A stretch of 64,000 bases of DNA from Thiothrix eikelboomii (GTDB lineage Bacteria; Pseudomonadota; Gammaproteobacteria; Thiotrichales; Thiotrichaceae), in assembly GCF_900167255.1 (NCBI RefSeq), contig NZ_FUYB01000001.1, positions 151,632 through 215,631 of the forward strand, given 5' to 3'. The notes under the pieces were generated by a model that saw nothing but the letters and a program-made list of their open reading frames with translations, made no database searches and was not told the DNA's origin. The translations under genes and the position numbers were made by a program. Below, in pieces: positions 34,825 through 42,553 of this stretch. Numbering within the stretch: the first letter of the stretch is position 1; each line of letters begins with the position of its first letter.

Positions 34825-35133
34825 CTAGTACTGATACTGCTGCATAGCACCACGATCAATTTGTACCGCGCCACGATAAGTACCTTTAGCTTTTACAGGC
34901 GGTACTTTAACAGGCGGACGCTGTACAGGGCGTGGACGTGGACGTTGTACCGGTACCGGTTGCACAACTGGCGCTGGCTCTTCAATCACAGGCATAGGCT
35001 CTGGTTGAGGAACTTCGACAACGGGTTCTGGGACAGTCTCAACTGGCGGCGCTGCTTGTTGTTGGCTACAACCTGCTGCGGCTATACCCGCAATCAAAAT
35101 AGCCATTGCTACATGCCGATTATTAATTTTCAT
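34825..35133 (-). CDS. Lipoprotein paralogue 1 (Pro-rich, KAKG family)
   Basis: A 102-residue protein with lipobox AAGC (Cys about 22), then a Pro/Val/Glu-rich stretch and Arg-Pro repeats (about 65-78). It ends with the signature VPPVKAKGTYRGAVQID, then RGAMQQYQY. The same tail ends three other small lipoproteins at 35365, 36253 and 38195. Unlike those it has no DCSKC motif. The Pro-rich linker could span part of the periplasm. It has its own downstream hairpin. No known family was recognised. Confidence 0.75.
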   Translation of the reverse strand: MKINNRHVAMAILIAGIAAAGCSQQQAAPPVETVPEPVVEVPQPEPMPVIEEPAPVVQPVPVQRPRPRPVQRPPVKVPPVKAKGTYRGAVQIDRGAMQQYQY

Positions 35134-35288
35134 TATTATTTGCCTCTATTTTAAACTTATTGTTATTAAAAATACGGTGCGTATTAAAGCCCATTGCAGA
35201 CAGTCTTACTATGCTCAGACCTACCCTAATGACAGCTTAACCAATAAATTTTTAGGCAGTTGCTAAATGACGACTAGATAAACGGCAA

Positions 35289-35317
35289 AGACGTTCATCT
35301 TTATAGGATGAACGTCT
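35289..35317 (-). terminator. Hairpin after lipoprotein paralogue 2
   Basis: AGACGTTCATC and GATGAACGTCT form a perfect 11-bp stem with a 7-base loop, 48 bases after the stop, followed on the minus strand by a short TTT. Confidence 0.7.
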
Positions 35318-35364
35318 GATAGCAGACTAGTTTATATACCTTTCCAGTAAAACCTAGTAAAGGC

Positions 35365-35964
35365 TTATTGCTGATAAGGTTTCAAAGTACCTTGGTCAAT
35401 TTGAATCGGACCTTTGAAATTACCTTTTGCCTTAACGGGTGGAACAACAATAATTTGCTGTGGCCGATCGGGACGTTGACCACCTCTACAGCTGTAATGA
35501 TGTGAGTGATTGGGATTATTGTATGGATGAGTATGTGTTATAGAGTTAGTGCAACCCGGAATCGCTGGATGCGTATGCGCCCACCGATCAGCCATCACCG
35601 GTCTTTGAGTTGGCCGTTGAATGGGCCGCTGAGGCTTACGCCCTTTGCAGCTATACTTATGCGTATGCCGTGAATTCGTGTAGGGGTGACTATGGGTCAC
35701 AGAATTTGTACATCCCGGAATGGCTGGATGAGAGTGACGACCACCCATACCACCACTTGGTTTTTTACCACCACCAGAACCAATAGGGCGTGGACGTGGA
35801 GGACATTTACTGCAATCAGTGATTGTAATAACTTTGCCCGGTGCAGGAGTAGGCTCAGGAGCAGCTTGAGCGACTTGCTGAGCACCCATCATTTGACTAC
35901 AGCCGGAAGTTATTAAACCTGCCAAGAAAATGGTAGCCAGAGAAAGTTGGGTTTTCATCTTCAT
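35365..35964 (-). CDS. Lipoprotein paralogue 2 with two His/Cys-rich repeats
   Basis: A 199-residue exported protein, lipobox TSGC (Cys 22). It has a DCSKC motif at 50-54, two copies of a roughly 31-residue repeat (about 77-107 and 130-160) and the family tail VPPVKAKGNFKGPIQID (about 174-190). Each repeat follows H-x-HPAIPGCTNS, then TH-x-HPY-x-N and H-x-H-x-YSC, giving about six His and two Cys. That is a plausible metal-binding or disulfide-pinned module, but metal binding is inference. Gly/Lys-rich and Arg/Pro-rich linkers separate the repeats. It shares a 14-base leader with paralogue 4. Confidence 0.78.
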   Translation of the reverse strand: MKMKTQLSLATIFLAGLITSGCSQMMGAQQVAQAAPEPTPAPGKVITITDCSKCPPRPRPIGSGGGKKPSGGMGGRHSHPAIPGCTNSVTHSHPYTNSRHTHKYSCKGRKPQRPIQRPTQRPVMADRWAHTHPAIPGCTNSITHTHPYNNPNHSHHYSCRGGQRPDRPQQIIVVPPVKAKGNFKGPIQIDQGTLKPYQQ

Positions 35965-35972
35965 AATAGTGG

Positions 35973-35986
35973 TCTCTTTCGTTGTT
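35973..35986 (-). repeat. 14-base leader sequence shared with paralogue 4
   Basis: On the minus strand AACAACGAAAGAGA lies 8 bases before the ATG of paralogue 2 and is repeated exactly at 38738-38751 before paralogue 4. It includes the probable ribosome-binding site. Confidence 0.7.
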
Positions 35987-36173
35987 TAAGGGAACGCACT
36001 CTCGAGTATAGTCAAACTTTTTAAAATTGAGGGTTGGAAACTTATCTTTTGAGTTTTTTTTACGACATTTTTTAGGTTTTTAACAGGGATCATTGGCATT
36101 GGTTACTATCTAAGCAGACCTTGCTAAAGCCTTGTTCTAGCTAGCTTCGCTCCACTTGAGACTCAAAAATAAA

Positions 36174-36205
36174 AAGCCCCTTACTCTTTGCAAAGTAAAG
36201 GGCTT
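36174..36205 (-). terminator. Terminator of lipoprotein paralogue 3
   Basis: AGCCC-TTAC and GTAA-GGGCT pair with symmetric mismatches, followed on the minus strand by TTTTTATTTTT. It lies about 47 bases after the stop. Confidence 0.75.
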
Positions 36206-36252
36206 AACAGTTTTGTTGTGATTTAGCTACAAAGACTAGATCACAGCCAGAA

Positions 36253-36630
36253 TTACTGTTGGTATTGTTGCATTACGCCTTGATCAATTTGGATCTTACC
36301 ACGATAAGTACCTTTAGCCTTAACCGGTGGTACTTTAATCGGTGGAACAATCACAACTGGAGGACGTGGAATTGGACGTGGCTGAACAACCACTGGAGGA
36401 CGAACGATTGGACGTGGACGTACAACTGGACGTGGGCGTGGCTTCACAACTGGGCGTGGTTTTACAACAACTGGCGCAGGGCCACACTTGCTGCAATCTA
36501 ATACCACTTTATCTGGAGTCGGTGGTGGTGGTGGCTCGACAACTTGTTGAGCACTCATTTGGCTACAGCCAGATGCTAACAAACCAGCCATAATGACTGC
36601 AGCGAGAGAGAGTTGAGCTTTTATCTTCAT
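36253..36630 (-). CDS. Lipoprotein paralogue 3 (Pro/Arg-rich, KAKG family)
   Basis: A 125-residue lipoprotein (lipobox ASGC, Cys 22) with LDCSKCG, a long Pro-Arg-Val repeat region (RPVVKPRPRPVVRPRPIVRP, about 60-90) and the family tail VPPVKAKGTYRGKIQID, then QGVMQQYQQ. It lacks the His/Cys repeats. The signal sequence is very close to paralogue 2 (MK-x-K-x-QLSLA). The basic Pro-rich stretch may cross or bind peptidoglycan, an inference by analogy with other Pro-rich envelope linkers. It is monocistronic, with its own terminator. Confidence 0.75.
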   Translation of the reverse strand: MKIKAQLSLAAVIMAGLLASGCSQMSAQQVVEPPPPPTPDKVVLDCSKCGPAPVVVKPRPVVKPRPRPVVRPRPIVRPPVVVQPRPIPRPPVVIVPPIKVPPVKAKGTYRGKIQIDQGVMQQYQQ

Positions 36631-36745
36631 AGTCTTCGGTCTCTATATCACGTTAATTAGGGAACAAGGTTCTCTTAGTATATTCAAAATTGTTGGACAG
36701 ATAAAACAATTACCCTGACTTTTTTACAACAACTCGCCCAAATGA

Positions 36746-37984
36746 TCAATAAGTTGGGCAAGTGGCTTGATAAGGCGTCTTTACTATACCCCAACGATAC
36801 TGTAAAGGCGCATGTGGATCGGATACTAAATGACCACCCTCTAGATTTTTACGCAATTCACGTACACTCATATATAGTTCTTCACCTAGCGTCATTTGCA
36901 CCATACAAAAATCATTCAAGTGCTTCATTTCGCCTGCCGGTGGCTCATCAATCGAAAACACCGCTTTAGCCCAACGCGCAGGTTGTGATTGCGGATCAAA
37001 ACGGCCAATCCGATCGAGATGATGACGAATAGAACTAAAAAACATGCCTAAACGTTTATCACGCCCAGGGGTAGAGTGATCATCGTATTCTTTTGCATTC
37101 ATACATTGACGACCGGTTTTACGAATCTCTTGTAAATGCCATAAAGCATCATAAACGTAAACACTACGATCATTGGCTGACATACATAAGGCTAACAATA
37201 AACGAGTCGTTTTTTCATCAGGGCGCTCGGCACGTTTACCGAGCTTTTTAGAAATAATATCCGTGAAGGCTACATAGTCATATTTCAGATCAGCTGCTAA
37301 GAGGAATTGCTCTTCACTATAACCGGGCTGAGCACTAGCAGGTTGACGAATATTTTGTGGCTGCTTAAAGCGGCGATAACCATCAGCGAAAGTTTTATCT
37401 TCCGGCACATAAAAAGGGAAGGACGGGGTGCGTAACAAGAAACGTGAAGTCTTAGGCGTAGTAGAGGCCATGACTTCCGCGATACCCGTTTCAGTCACTT
37501 CAACGATTTGATAGGAGTGCACACCCGGAGCGGCATAAAGATCGCCCGGTTTAATATCATTCAAAGCAACGGGATAGGTATCCTGCCTTAAAGATTTGGT
37601 GCTGGTCATATCCGCAACATAATCCATAAAGCGCCGGACACGCTGCGGCTCAGGTAAGTTATCCCAAGTACTCATATCATTACTAATAATCTTTCCGGGG
37701 CTTTGCTGGTTATTGACCGCAAAGGGCAACCGATGCTCAAAAGAAAAAATTAGGCGCATGGCATAGGTTGCATCAGCACAATCATTTTCAAACTTATAAT
37801 AAATTGGCTTGGCTGGGTTCATGAAAATATCATCTTTCCAGTTCTGGACTACCCACTGGCGATAACGATTTTCCCACGATTCGTCCCATTGAGACTCTGT
37901 GCTCCAAACAGCCGCATATACTGAGCTTAAAGGTGCTAAACAGATCCAGACCGCTAGTAGTAATAACGCTTTAAATTTATCCAT
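36746..37984 (-). CDS. Secreted protein with possible papain-like Cys/His pair
   Basis: A 412-residue exported protein; the signal peptide ends near PLSSVYAA (about 25). The start MDKFKALLLL was chosen over an ATG 45 bases upstream. A Cys in FENDCADATYAMRL (about 69) and a His in KPGDLYAAPGVHSYQIVEV (about 156) sit in contexts typical of NlpC/P60-like enzymes, where Cys starts a helix and His sits on a strand after PGDL. The remaining 250 residues are unknown. It lies between lipoprotein paralogues 3 and 4, and the DUF1287 protein nearby has a similar Cys/His arrangement. Enzymatic function is inference. Confidence 0.65.
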   Translation of the reverse strand: MDKFKALLLLAVWICLAPLSSVYAAVWSTESQWDESWENRYRQWVVQNWKDDIFMNPAKPIYYKFENDCADATYAMRLIFSFEHRLPFAVNNQQSPGKIISNDMSTWDNLPEPQRVRRFMDYVADMTSTKSLRQDTYPVALNDIKPGDLYAAPGVHSYQIVEVTETGIAEVMASTTPKTSRFLLRTPSFPFYVPEDKTFADGYRRFKQPQNIRQPASAQPGYSEEQFLLAADLKYDYVAFTDIISKKLGKRAERPDEKTTRLLLALCMSANDRSVYVYDALWHLQEIRKTGRQCMNAKEYDDHSTPGRDKRLGMFFSSIRHHLDRIGRFDPQSQPARWAKAVFSIDEPPAGEMKHLNDFCMVQMTLGEELYMSVRELRKNLEGGHLVSDPHAPLQYRWGIVKTPYQATCPTY

Positions 37985-38102
37985 GACTTCTATGCTTATA
38001 CGAGAAGAACAACTACGGTTGAGAGGCAAGAATGCAACAGTAACTGATTATCTACAACAATATCAAATTTAACCGCTTTATAAGAAAAAATAATCACTAA
38101 TA

Positions 38103-38132
38103 AAAAACGCCCGATTTCGTAAGAAATCGGGC
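38103..38132 (-). terminator. Terminator of lipoprotein paralogue 4
   Basis: GCCCGATTTC and GAAATCGGGC form a 10-bp stem around GTAA, followed on the minus strand by GTTTTTTATT. A classical intrinsic terminator. Confidence 0.92.
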
Positions 38133-38194
38133 TGTTAAGAGTCGATTTTATTGAATCACAGCCTCAGACTGCAACCCAAAAAACACTATTCTCA

Positions 38195-38728
38195 TTACTT
38201 TTTGTAAGTTTTCATCACGCCGGCATCAATTTGAACCGGACCTTTGTAATTGCCTTTAGCCTTGACGGGTGGCATGACTACCTCAACCTTGTTGCCACCT
38301 TTGCAGCTGTAATGATGGCTGTGGTTAGCATTGTTGTAAGGATGGGTATGGGTAATCGAATCGGTACAACCCGGAATCGCTGGGTGAGTATGTGCCCATT
38401 TATCAACCATTGGTGGCTTTTTCATTGGTGGTAAAGGCTTTTTCTTCACTCCACCTTTGCAGCTATACGCATGCTTATGGTTAGCATTCGTAAATGGATG
38501 AGTATGCGTAGTAGAATCGGTGCAACCCGGAATCGCTGGGTGAGTATGTGCGCCACTGACAGGCGGCACAGGCTTCTTGCACTTGCTGCAATCTACAACA
38601 GTCACTGTCTCAGCTGGCTTAGCCTCGGGTGCAGGTGCAGCTTGTTGTGCAGCCATTTGGCTACAACCAGAAGCAAACATACTAACTGCAAAGATCGCCG
38701 CTAAAGTATACGGAGTCTTGATTTTCAT
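38195..38728 (-). CDS. Lipoprotein paralogue 4 with two His/Cys-rich repeats
   Basis: A 177-residue lipoprotein (lipobox ASGC, Cys 22) with VDCSKC (45-50), two His/Cys repeats (about 61-91 and 113-143) and the family tail MPPVKAKGNYKGPVQID. The repeats read HTHPAIPGCTDS, then THTHP and H-x-H-x-YSCKGG, nearly identical to those in paralogue 2. A Lys/Pro-rich linker (KKKPLPPMKKPP) joins them. Six His and two Cys per repeat suggest metal binding, not proven. Its own leader and strong terminator indicate separate transcription. ffh lies downstream of its promoter side on the same strand. Confidence 0.8.
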   Translation of the reverse strand: MKIKTPYTLAAIFAVSMFASGCSQMAAQQAAPAPEAKPAETVTVVDCSKCKKPVPPVSGAHTHPAIPGCTDSTTHTHPFTNANHKHAYSCKGGVKKKPLPPMKKPPMVDKWAHTHPAIPGCTDSITHTHPYNNANHSHHYSCKGGNKVEVVMPPVKAKGNYKGPVQIDAGVMKTYKK

Positions 38729-38737
38729 GGCCTTTAA

Positions 38738-38751
38738 TCTCTTTCGTTGTT
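38738..38751 (-). repeat. 14-base leader sequence shared with paralogue 2
   Basis: The same AACAACGAAAGAGA as at 35973-35986, 9 bases before the ATG of paralogue 4. Confidence 0.7.
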
Positions 38752-38979
38752 AAGTGTAAAGCAGCAACGACTAGACGTGAACCCCACTTTCTAATCATTG
38801 ATCGACGTAATGGCTCAGCAGAATGTTTGTATGAATATGCCCAACATTCAGCCCTAAATGTTGCTAAAAGCCAACAAACCCAAGAATTTAGTTGTAACTT
38901 TCGCACAACCAAATCATACCGCTCAGTATCCAGTAGGTAAACAGTTCAAGCTATGAATTTCTATGGAAAACGCAAATTT

Positions 38980-40365
38980 TTAGCCCGGAAATCCGCCCCC
39001 CATCGGCGGAAAGCCCCCACCAGTCGGCAATTTACCTTTCATGCTTTGCATCAATTTTCGCATCCCACCTTTCGAAAATTGCTTCATGACTTTACTCATC
39101 TGCTGCTGTTGTTTGAGCAAACGATTAACATCTTGAACTTGCAAGCCACAACCCGCTGCAATCCGGCGTTTACGTGAAGATTTAATCACCTCAGGATTAC
39201 GGCGCTCTTCAAGGGTCATTGAGTTAATAATCGCAATCATCCGGCGAATTTCTTTGTCATTGGCTTGGTCTTTGAGATGGGCAGGCATCGCCCCCATGCC
39301 GGGCAATTTATCCAGTAAGCTACTCATACCACCCATTTTTAGCATTTGATTCATCTGATCACGCAGATCCTCAAAATCAAACCCTTTACCCTTATTCAGC
39401 TTACGGGCAAGCTTCTGGGCTTTTTCATGATCGACTTTAGTTTGTGCTTGCTCAATCAAGCTGAGCACATCACCCATCCCTAAAATACGCGAGGCCATAC
39501 GATCAGGATGGAAGGGTTCTAAAGCATCTAATTTCTCACCCACACCAATAAATTTAATCGGCTTACCCGTGATATGCCGCACTGATAATGCTGCACCCCC
39601 CCGTGCGTCACCATCTGTTTTGGTCAGTACCACCCCAGTTAAAGGCAACGCATCACCAAAAGCCTTGGCAGTGTTCGCCGCATCTTGCCCGGTCATGCTG
39701 TCAACGACAAATAAAGTTTCAACGGGATTGAGCAGTTTATGCAACTGGCTGATTTCACCCATCATTTCAGCATCAATATGCAACCGACCTGCCGTATCAA
39801 TGATCAAAACATCCATGTACTGTCGCTTAGCTTGAGCAAGCGCAGCTAACGCGATCTCAGTCGGTTGTTGATTCGGCTCACTGGGAAAGAAGACCGCTTC
39901 GGTTTGGTTAGCAATCGTTTCTAATTGCTTAATCGCGGCGGGACGATAGATGTCGCAGCTCGCCACCATCACCGTCTTTTTGCTTTTTTCTTTTAAGAAA
40001 CGAGTTAGCTTACCGACGGTTGTGGTTTTACCCGCACCTTGTAAGCCAGCCATTAAAATGACTGCCGGAGGTTGAGTATTAAGATTTAAACTCGCATTGG
40101 CCTGCCCCATGATTTCAATCAGCTCTTCGTGAACGACTTTAATCAAAGCTTGGCCGGGTGTTAAACTGTCTAAAACCTCTTGACCGACTGCCCGCTCACG
40201 AATGCGATTAATAAAATCTCGCACCACAGGCAGAGCCACATCGGCCTCCAGTAGTGCCATTCTGACATCACGCAGCGCATCTTTTATATTTTCATCCGTC
40301 AGGCGCGCTTGCCCACGTAATTTTTTTACCGTTTTCGAAAGCCGATCACTTAAATTTTCAAACAT
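38980..40365 (-). CDS. ffh: Signal recognition particle protein Ffh
   Basis: A 461-residue SRP54 GTPase that, with 4.5S RNA, targets nascent membrane proteins. The N domain is followed by the G domain: P-loop GLQGAGKTTT (about 108), DTAGRLHID and the TKTDGDARGG motif. The methionine-rich M domain has MLKMGGMSSLLDKLPGMG. The C-terminal tail is Gly/Pro-rich. It is divergent from the CcsA-like gene, the usual gammaproteobacterial arrangement. Confidence 0.97.
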   Translation of the reverse strand: MFENLSDRLSKTVKKLRGQARLTDENIKDALRDVRMALLEADVALPVVRDFINRIRERAVGQEVLDSLTPGQALIKVVHEELIEIMGQANASLNLNTQPPAVILMAGLQGAGKTTTVGKLTRFLKEKSKKTVMVASCDIYRPAAIKQLETIANQTEAVFFPSEPNQQPTEIALAALAQAKRQYMDVLIIDTAGRLHIDAEMMGEISQLHKLLNPVETLFVVDSMTGQDAANTAKAFGDALPLTGVVLTKTDGDARGGAALSVRHITGKPIKFIGVGEKLDALEPFHPDRMASRILGMGDVLSLIEQAQTKVDHEKAQKLARKLNKGKGFDFEDLRDQMNQMLKMGGMSSLLDKLPGMGAMPAHLKDQANDKEIRRMIAIINSMTLEERRNPEVIKSSRKRRIAAGCGLQVQDVNRLLKQQQQMSKVMKQFSKGGMRKLMQSMKGKLPTGGGFPPMGGGFPG

Positions 40366-40460
40366 GATTATGGTCTTCTGCTAGTCCCAATCGAGAACAA
40401 ATTGCTATCATAGCATTAAACTGTATCGTCACACTGATGAGAAGCTAATCTGTATCTAGA

Positions 40461-41261
40461 ATGACAATAATGATGAATGTGGTAGTCATGGCGGCTTGGA
40501 TGTCGACCTGGCTGATAATTGCTTTACGCTTACGTAAGCCTCCTCAACCGAGGCCACCTAGTTGGCTACTCAATAGTCTTTGGCTATTGGCTTTGATTAT
40601 ACAAGGTGCCAGCTTAATCCTCACTTGGACTAACAGTCAGTCGGGCTTTGTTGATTTTTTTGCTGCCTTATCGGTTGTGCTATGGCTGACTTGCTTTTTG
40701 TTATTCCTAGCCCAATTGAATCGACCGCTAGAGAGCCTCGGCTTATTAATCATTCCCTTTATTCCCCCCACCTTGCTGGGTAGCTATTTTTTTCCGACCC
40801 AAAGCACCAGTTTGAGTTTAGACAATGGGTTAGGGCTACATATTTTCATTTCACTGCTGGCCTATAGCCTGCTGACCCTAGCCGCCTTACATGCTTTATT
40901 ATTGGGTTTGCAAATCCGCCAACTCCATGATCACAAACCGAATATTTTAGTCAGAACCCTGCCACCCTTGCAGGATATGGAATCACTGCTATTTAAGGTG
41001 ATTGCTTTAGGTTGGCTATTACTCAGCCTTAGTTTAATCAGTGGCTTTATTTATCTTGATGATCTGTTTGCGCAGCATGTAGCGCATAAAACGCTCTTGT
41101 CGATTTTAGCTTGGTGCGTCTTTGCTATTTTATTGTATGGACATTGGCAATACGGTTGGCGGGGCAAAAAAGCGATTCGTTGGACCTTAGTGGGCTTTTT
41201 ATTATTGATGATCGCTTTCTTTGGTAGTAAGTTTGTTCTTGAATATTTAAAACAACCATGA
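40461..41261 (+). CDS. CcsA/YpjD-like inner-membrane protein
   Basis: A 266-residue protein with eight membrane helices, belonging to the cytochrome c assembly (CcsA/YpjD) family. The segment GLGLHIFISLLAYSLLTLAALHALLL contains the conserved His and aromatic pattern, and a second His-containing segment HVAHKTLLSILAWCVFA follows. In E. coli ypjD sits next to ffh in the same way; its precise role is unclear. It overlaps the next gene by 4 bases (ATGA). Confidence 0.85.
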   Translation: MTIMMNVVVMAAWMSTWLIIALRLRKPPQPRPPSWLLNSLWLLALIIQGASLILTWTNSQSGFVDFFAALSVVLWLTCFLLFLAQLNRPLESLGLLIIPFIPPTLLGSYFFPTQSTSLSLDNGLGLHIFISLLAYSLLTLAALHALLLGLQIRQLHDHKPNILVRTLPPLQDMESLLFKVIALGWLLLSLSLISGFIYLDDLFAQHVAHKTLLSILAWCVFAILLYGHWQYGWRGKKAIRWTLVGFLLLMIAFFGSKFVLEYLKQP

Positions 41262-42553
41262 ACGGGACCAACGAGACCCTCTCACTCAACCTACAACTCA
41301 TCACTTTGCTTGTTTTGGTACTCTTAATAGCGCTGCTAACCGCCTCAGAAACAGCTTTGCTGACTTATAAGCGTCTGCATGCCACTAGTCGCAAAGAGCG
41401 TTTAAACCATTTATTGAGCCATACCGATCAGGTCATCACCCTGCTACAACTGTTTAAGTACTTTCTTCTAATTCTAGTCATTTGGTTAGGCCTAGCACTG
41501 ATGAGTCGTTTCATTGACCTTGCCGTGGTTTGGTCAATGGTACTCAGCCTCCTCGGTTTTACGCTAGTCTTGCTCTTGGTAGCGGAACTACTCCCTCGTA
41601 AACTCGCTCGACTCTACCCAGAGAGTTTTGCCTACCCATTTGCCGAGTTTTACTCAGCCTTACTGGTGTTGGCTTGGCCATTGGTTGCCCTCGTGAATCT
41701 ACTAGCCAATATGGTTTTGAAGCTCTGCCAACAACCCACCACGCCGCCTAACATCGTGAAGTTTAGTGGTGCAGAGCTGAGACAACTCATTGAGGTTGAA
41801 GGCCTCAATATTCCGCCCGAGCATCTAGAAATGCTGATTAGCATTGTTGACTTAGAATCGAGCCAAGTAGAAGACATTATGATTCCACGTCATCAGTTAG
41901 TCGGGATTGATCTAACCGAAGATTGGGCTGATATTCAAGAGCAAGTTATCCACAGCCTATTCACCCGCCTTTTGATCTATGAACATTCTGTGGATAATAT
42001 TTTAGGCTTTGTGCATTTGAAACGCCTCTTGCCCTTACTCGCTGAAGACAAGCTTGATCGTGAGCATCTCAAAGCGAGTATACGCCCCGCCTATTTTATT
42101 CCTAAAGGTACGTCGCTGATTCAGCAACTCTTGAATTTCCGTGAGCAAGCACGGCGTTCAGCAATTGTGGTCGATGAATATGGGGATATTTTAGGAATGT
42201 TGGCATTAGAGGATATACTAGAAGAAATTGTTGGTGAGTTTTCTACAGTTCCCATTAGGCATGAAAATACGATTCAAATCATGGCGGACGGTAGTGCTTG
42301 GTTAGATGGAGCGACACCTATCCGAGAAATCAATCAGGCTCTTAATTTGGATTTACCCGTCAATGGCCCAAAAACCATTAATGGTTTAATCATGGAGCAT
42401 TTAGAGTTGCTACCCGTACCCGGCATGACGGTATTAATCGAGCAGCATCCGATGGAAATTCGCAAAACTCGCAAAAATATTATTAAAACTTTGATTATTT
42501 ATCCAGCAATTCCAACCTCTAACCTCAGCGGAGCAGCCGATGGCAAAAAATAA
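41258..42553 (+). CDS. CorB/HlyC-type CBS membrane protein
   Basis: A 431-residue protein with an N-terminal DUF21/CNNM membrane domain (about 15-160; ALLTASETALLTYKRL), then a CBS pair (about 210-335; VEDIMIPRHQLVGID and RRSAIVVDEYGDILGMLALE) and a C-terminal CorC/HlyC domain. Relatives (YfjD/CorB) are linked to magnesium and cobalt efflux. It is translationally coupled to both neighbours, with a 4-base overlap upstream and 14 bases with radA. Confidence 0.88.
   Translation: MNGTNETLSLNLQLITLLVLVLLIALLTASETALLTYKRLHATSRKERLNHLLSHTDQVITLLQLFKYFLLILVIWLGLALMSRFIDLAVVWSMVLSLLGFTLVLLLVAELLPRKLARLYPESFAYPFAEFYSALLVLAWPLVALVNLLANMVLKLCQQPTTPPNIVKFSGAELRQLIEVEGLNIPPEHLEMLISIVDLESSQVEDIMIPRHQLVGIDLTEDWADIQEQVIHSLFTRLLIYEHSVDNILGFVHLKRLLPLLAEDKLDREHLKASIRPAYFIPKGTSLIQQLLNFREQARRSAIVVDEYGDILGMLALEDILEEIVGEFSTVPIRHENTIQIMADGSAWLDGATPIREINQALNLDLPVNGPKTINGLIMEHLELLPVPGMTVLIEQHPMEIRKTRKNIIKTLIIYPAIPTSNLSGAADGKK

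Noticed and set aside
36259-36593. Trp/Asn/Thr-rich open frames on the plus strand opposite lipoprotein paralogue 3
   Set aside because: They are the antisense of the Pro/Arg/Val codon repeats of the lipoprotein; the biased composition comes from that repeat and there is no ribosome-binding site.
35365-38728. CRISPR-like interpretation of the repeated His/Cys-coding DNA
   Set aside because: The repeats are in-frame protein repeats inside lipoprotein genes, only two per gene, with no spacers of constant length and no cas genes.
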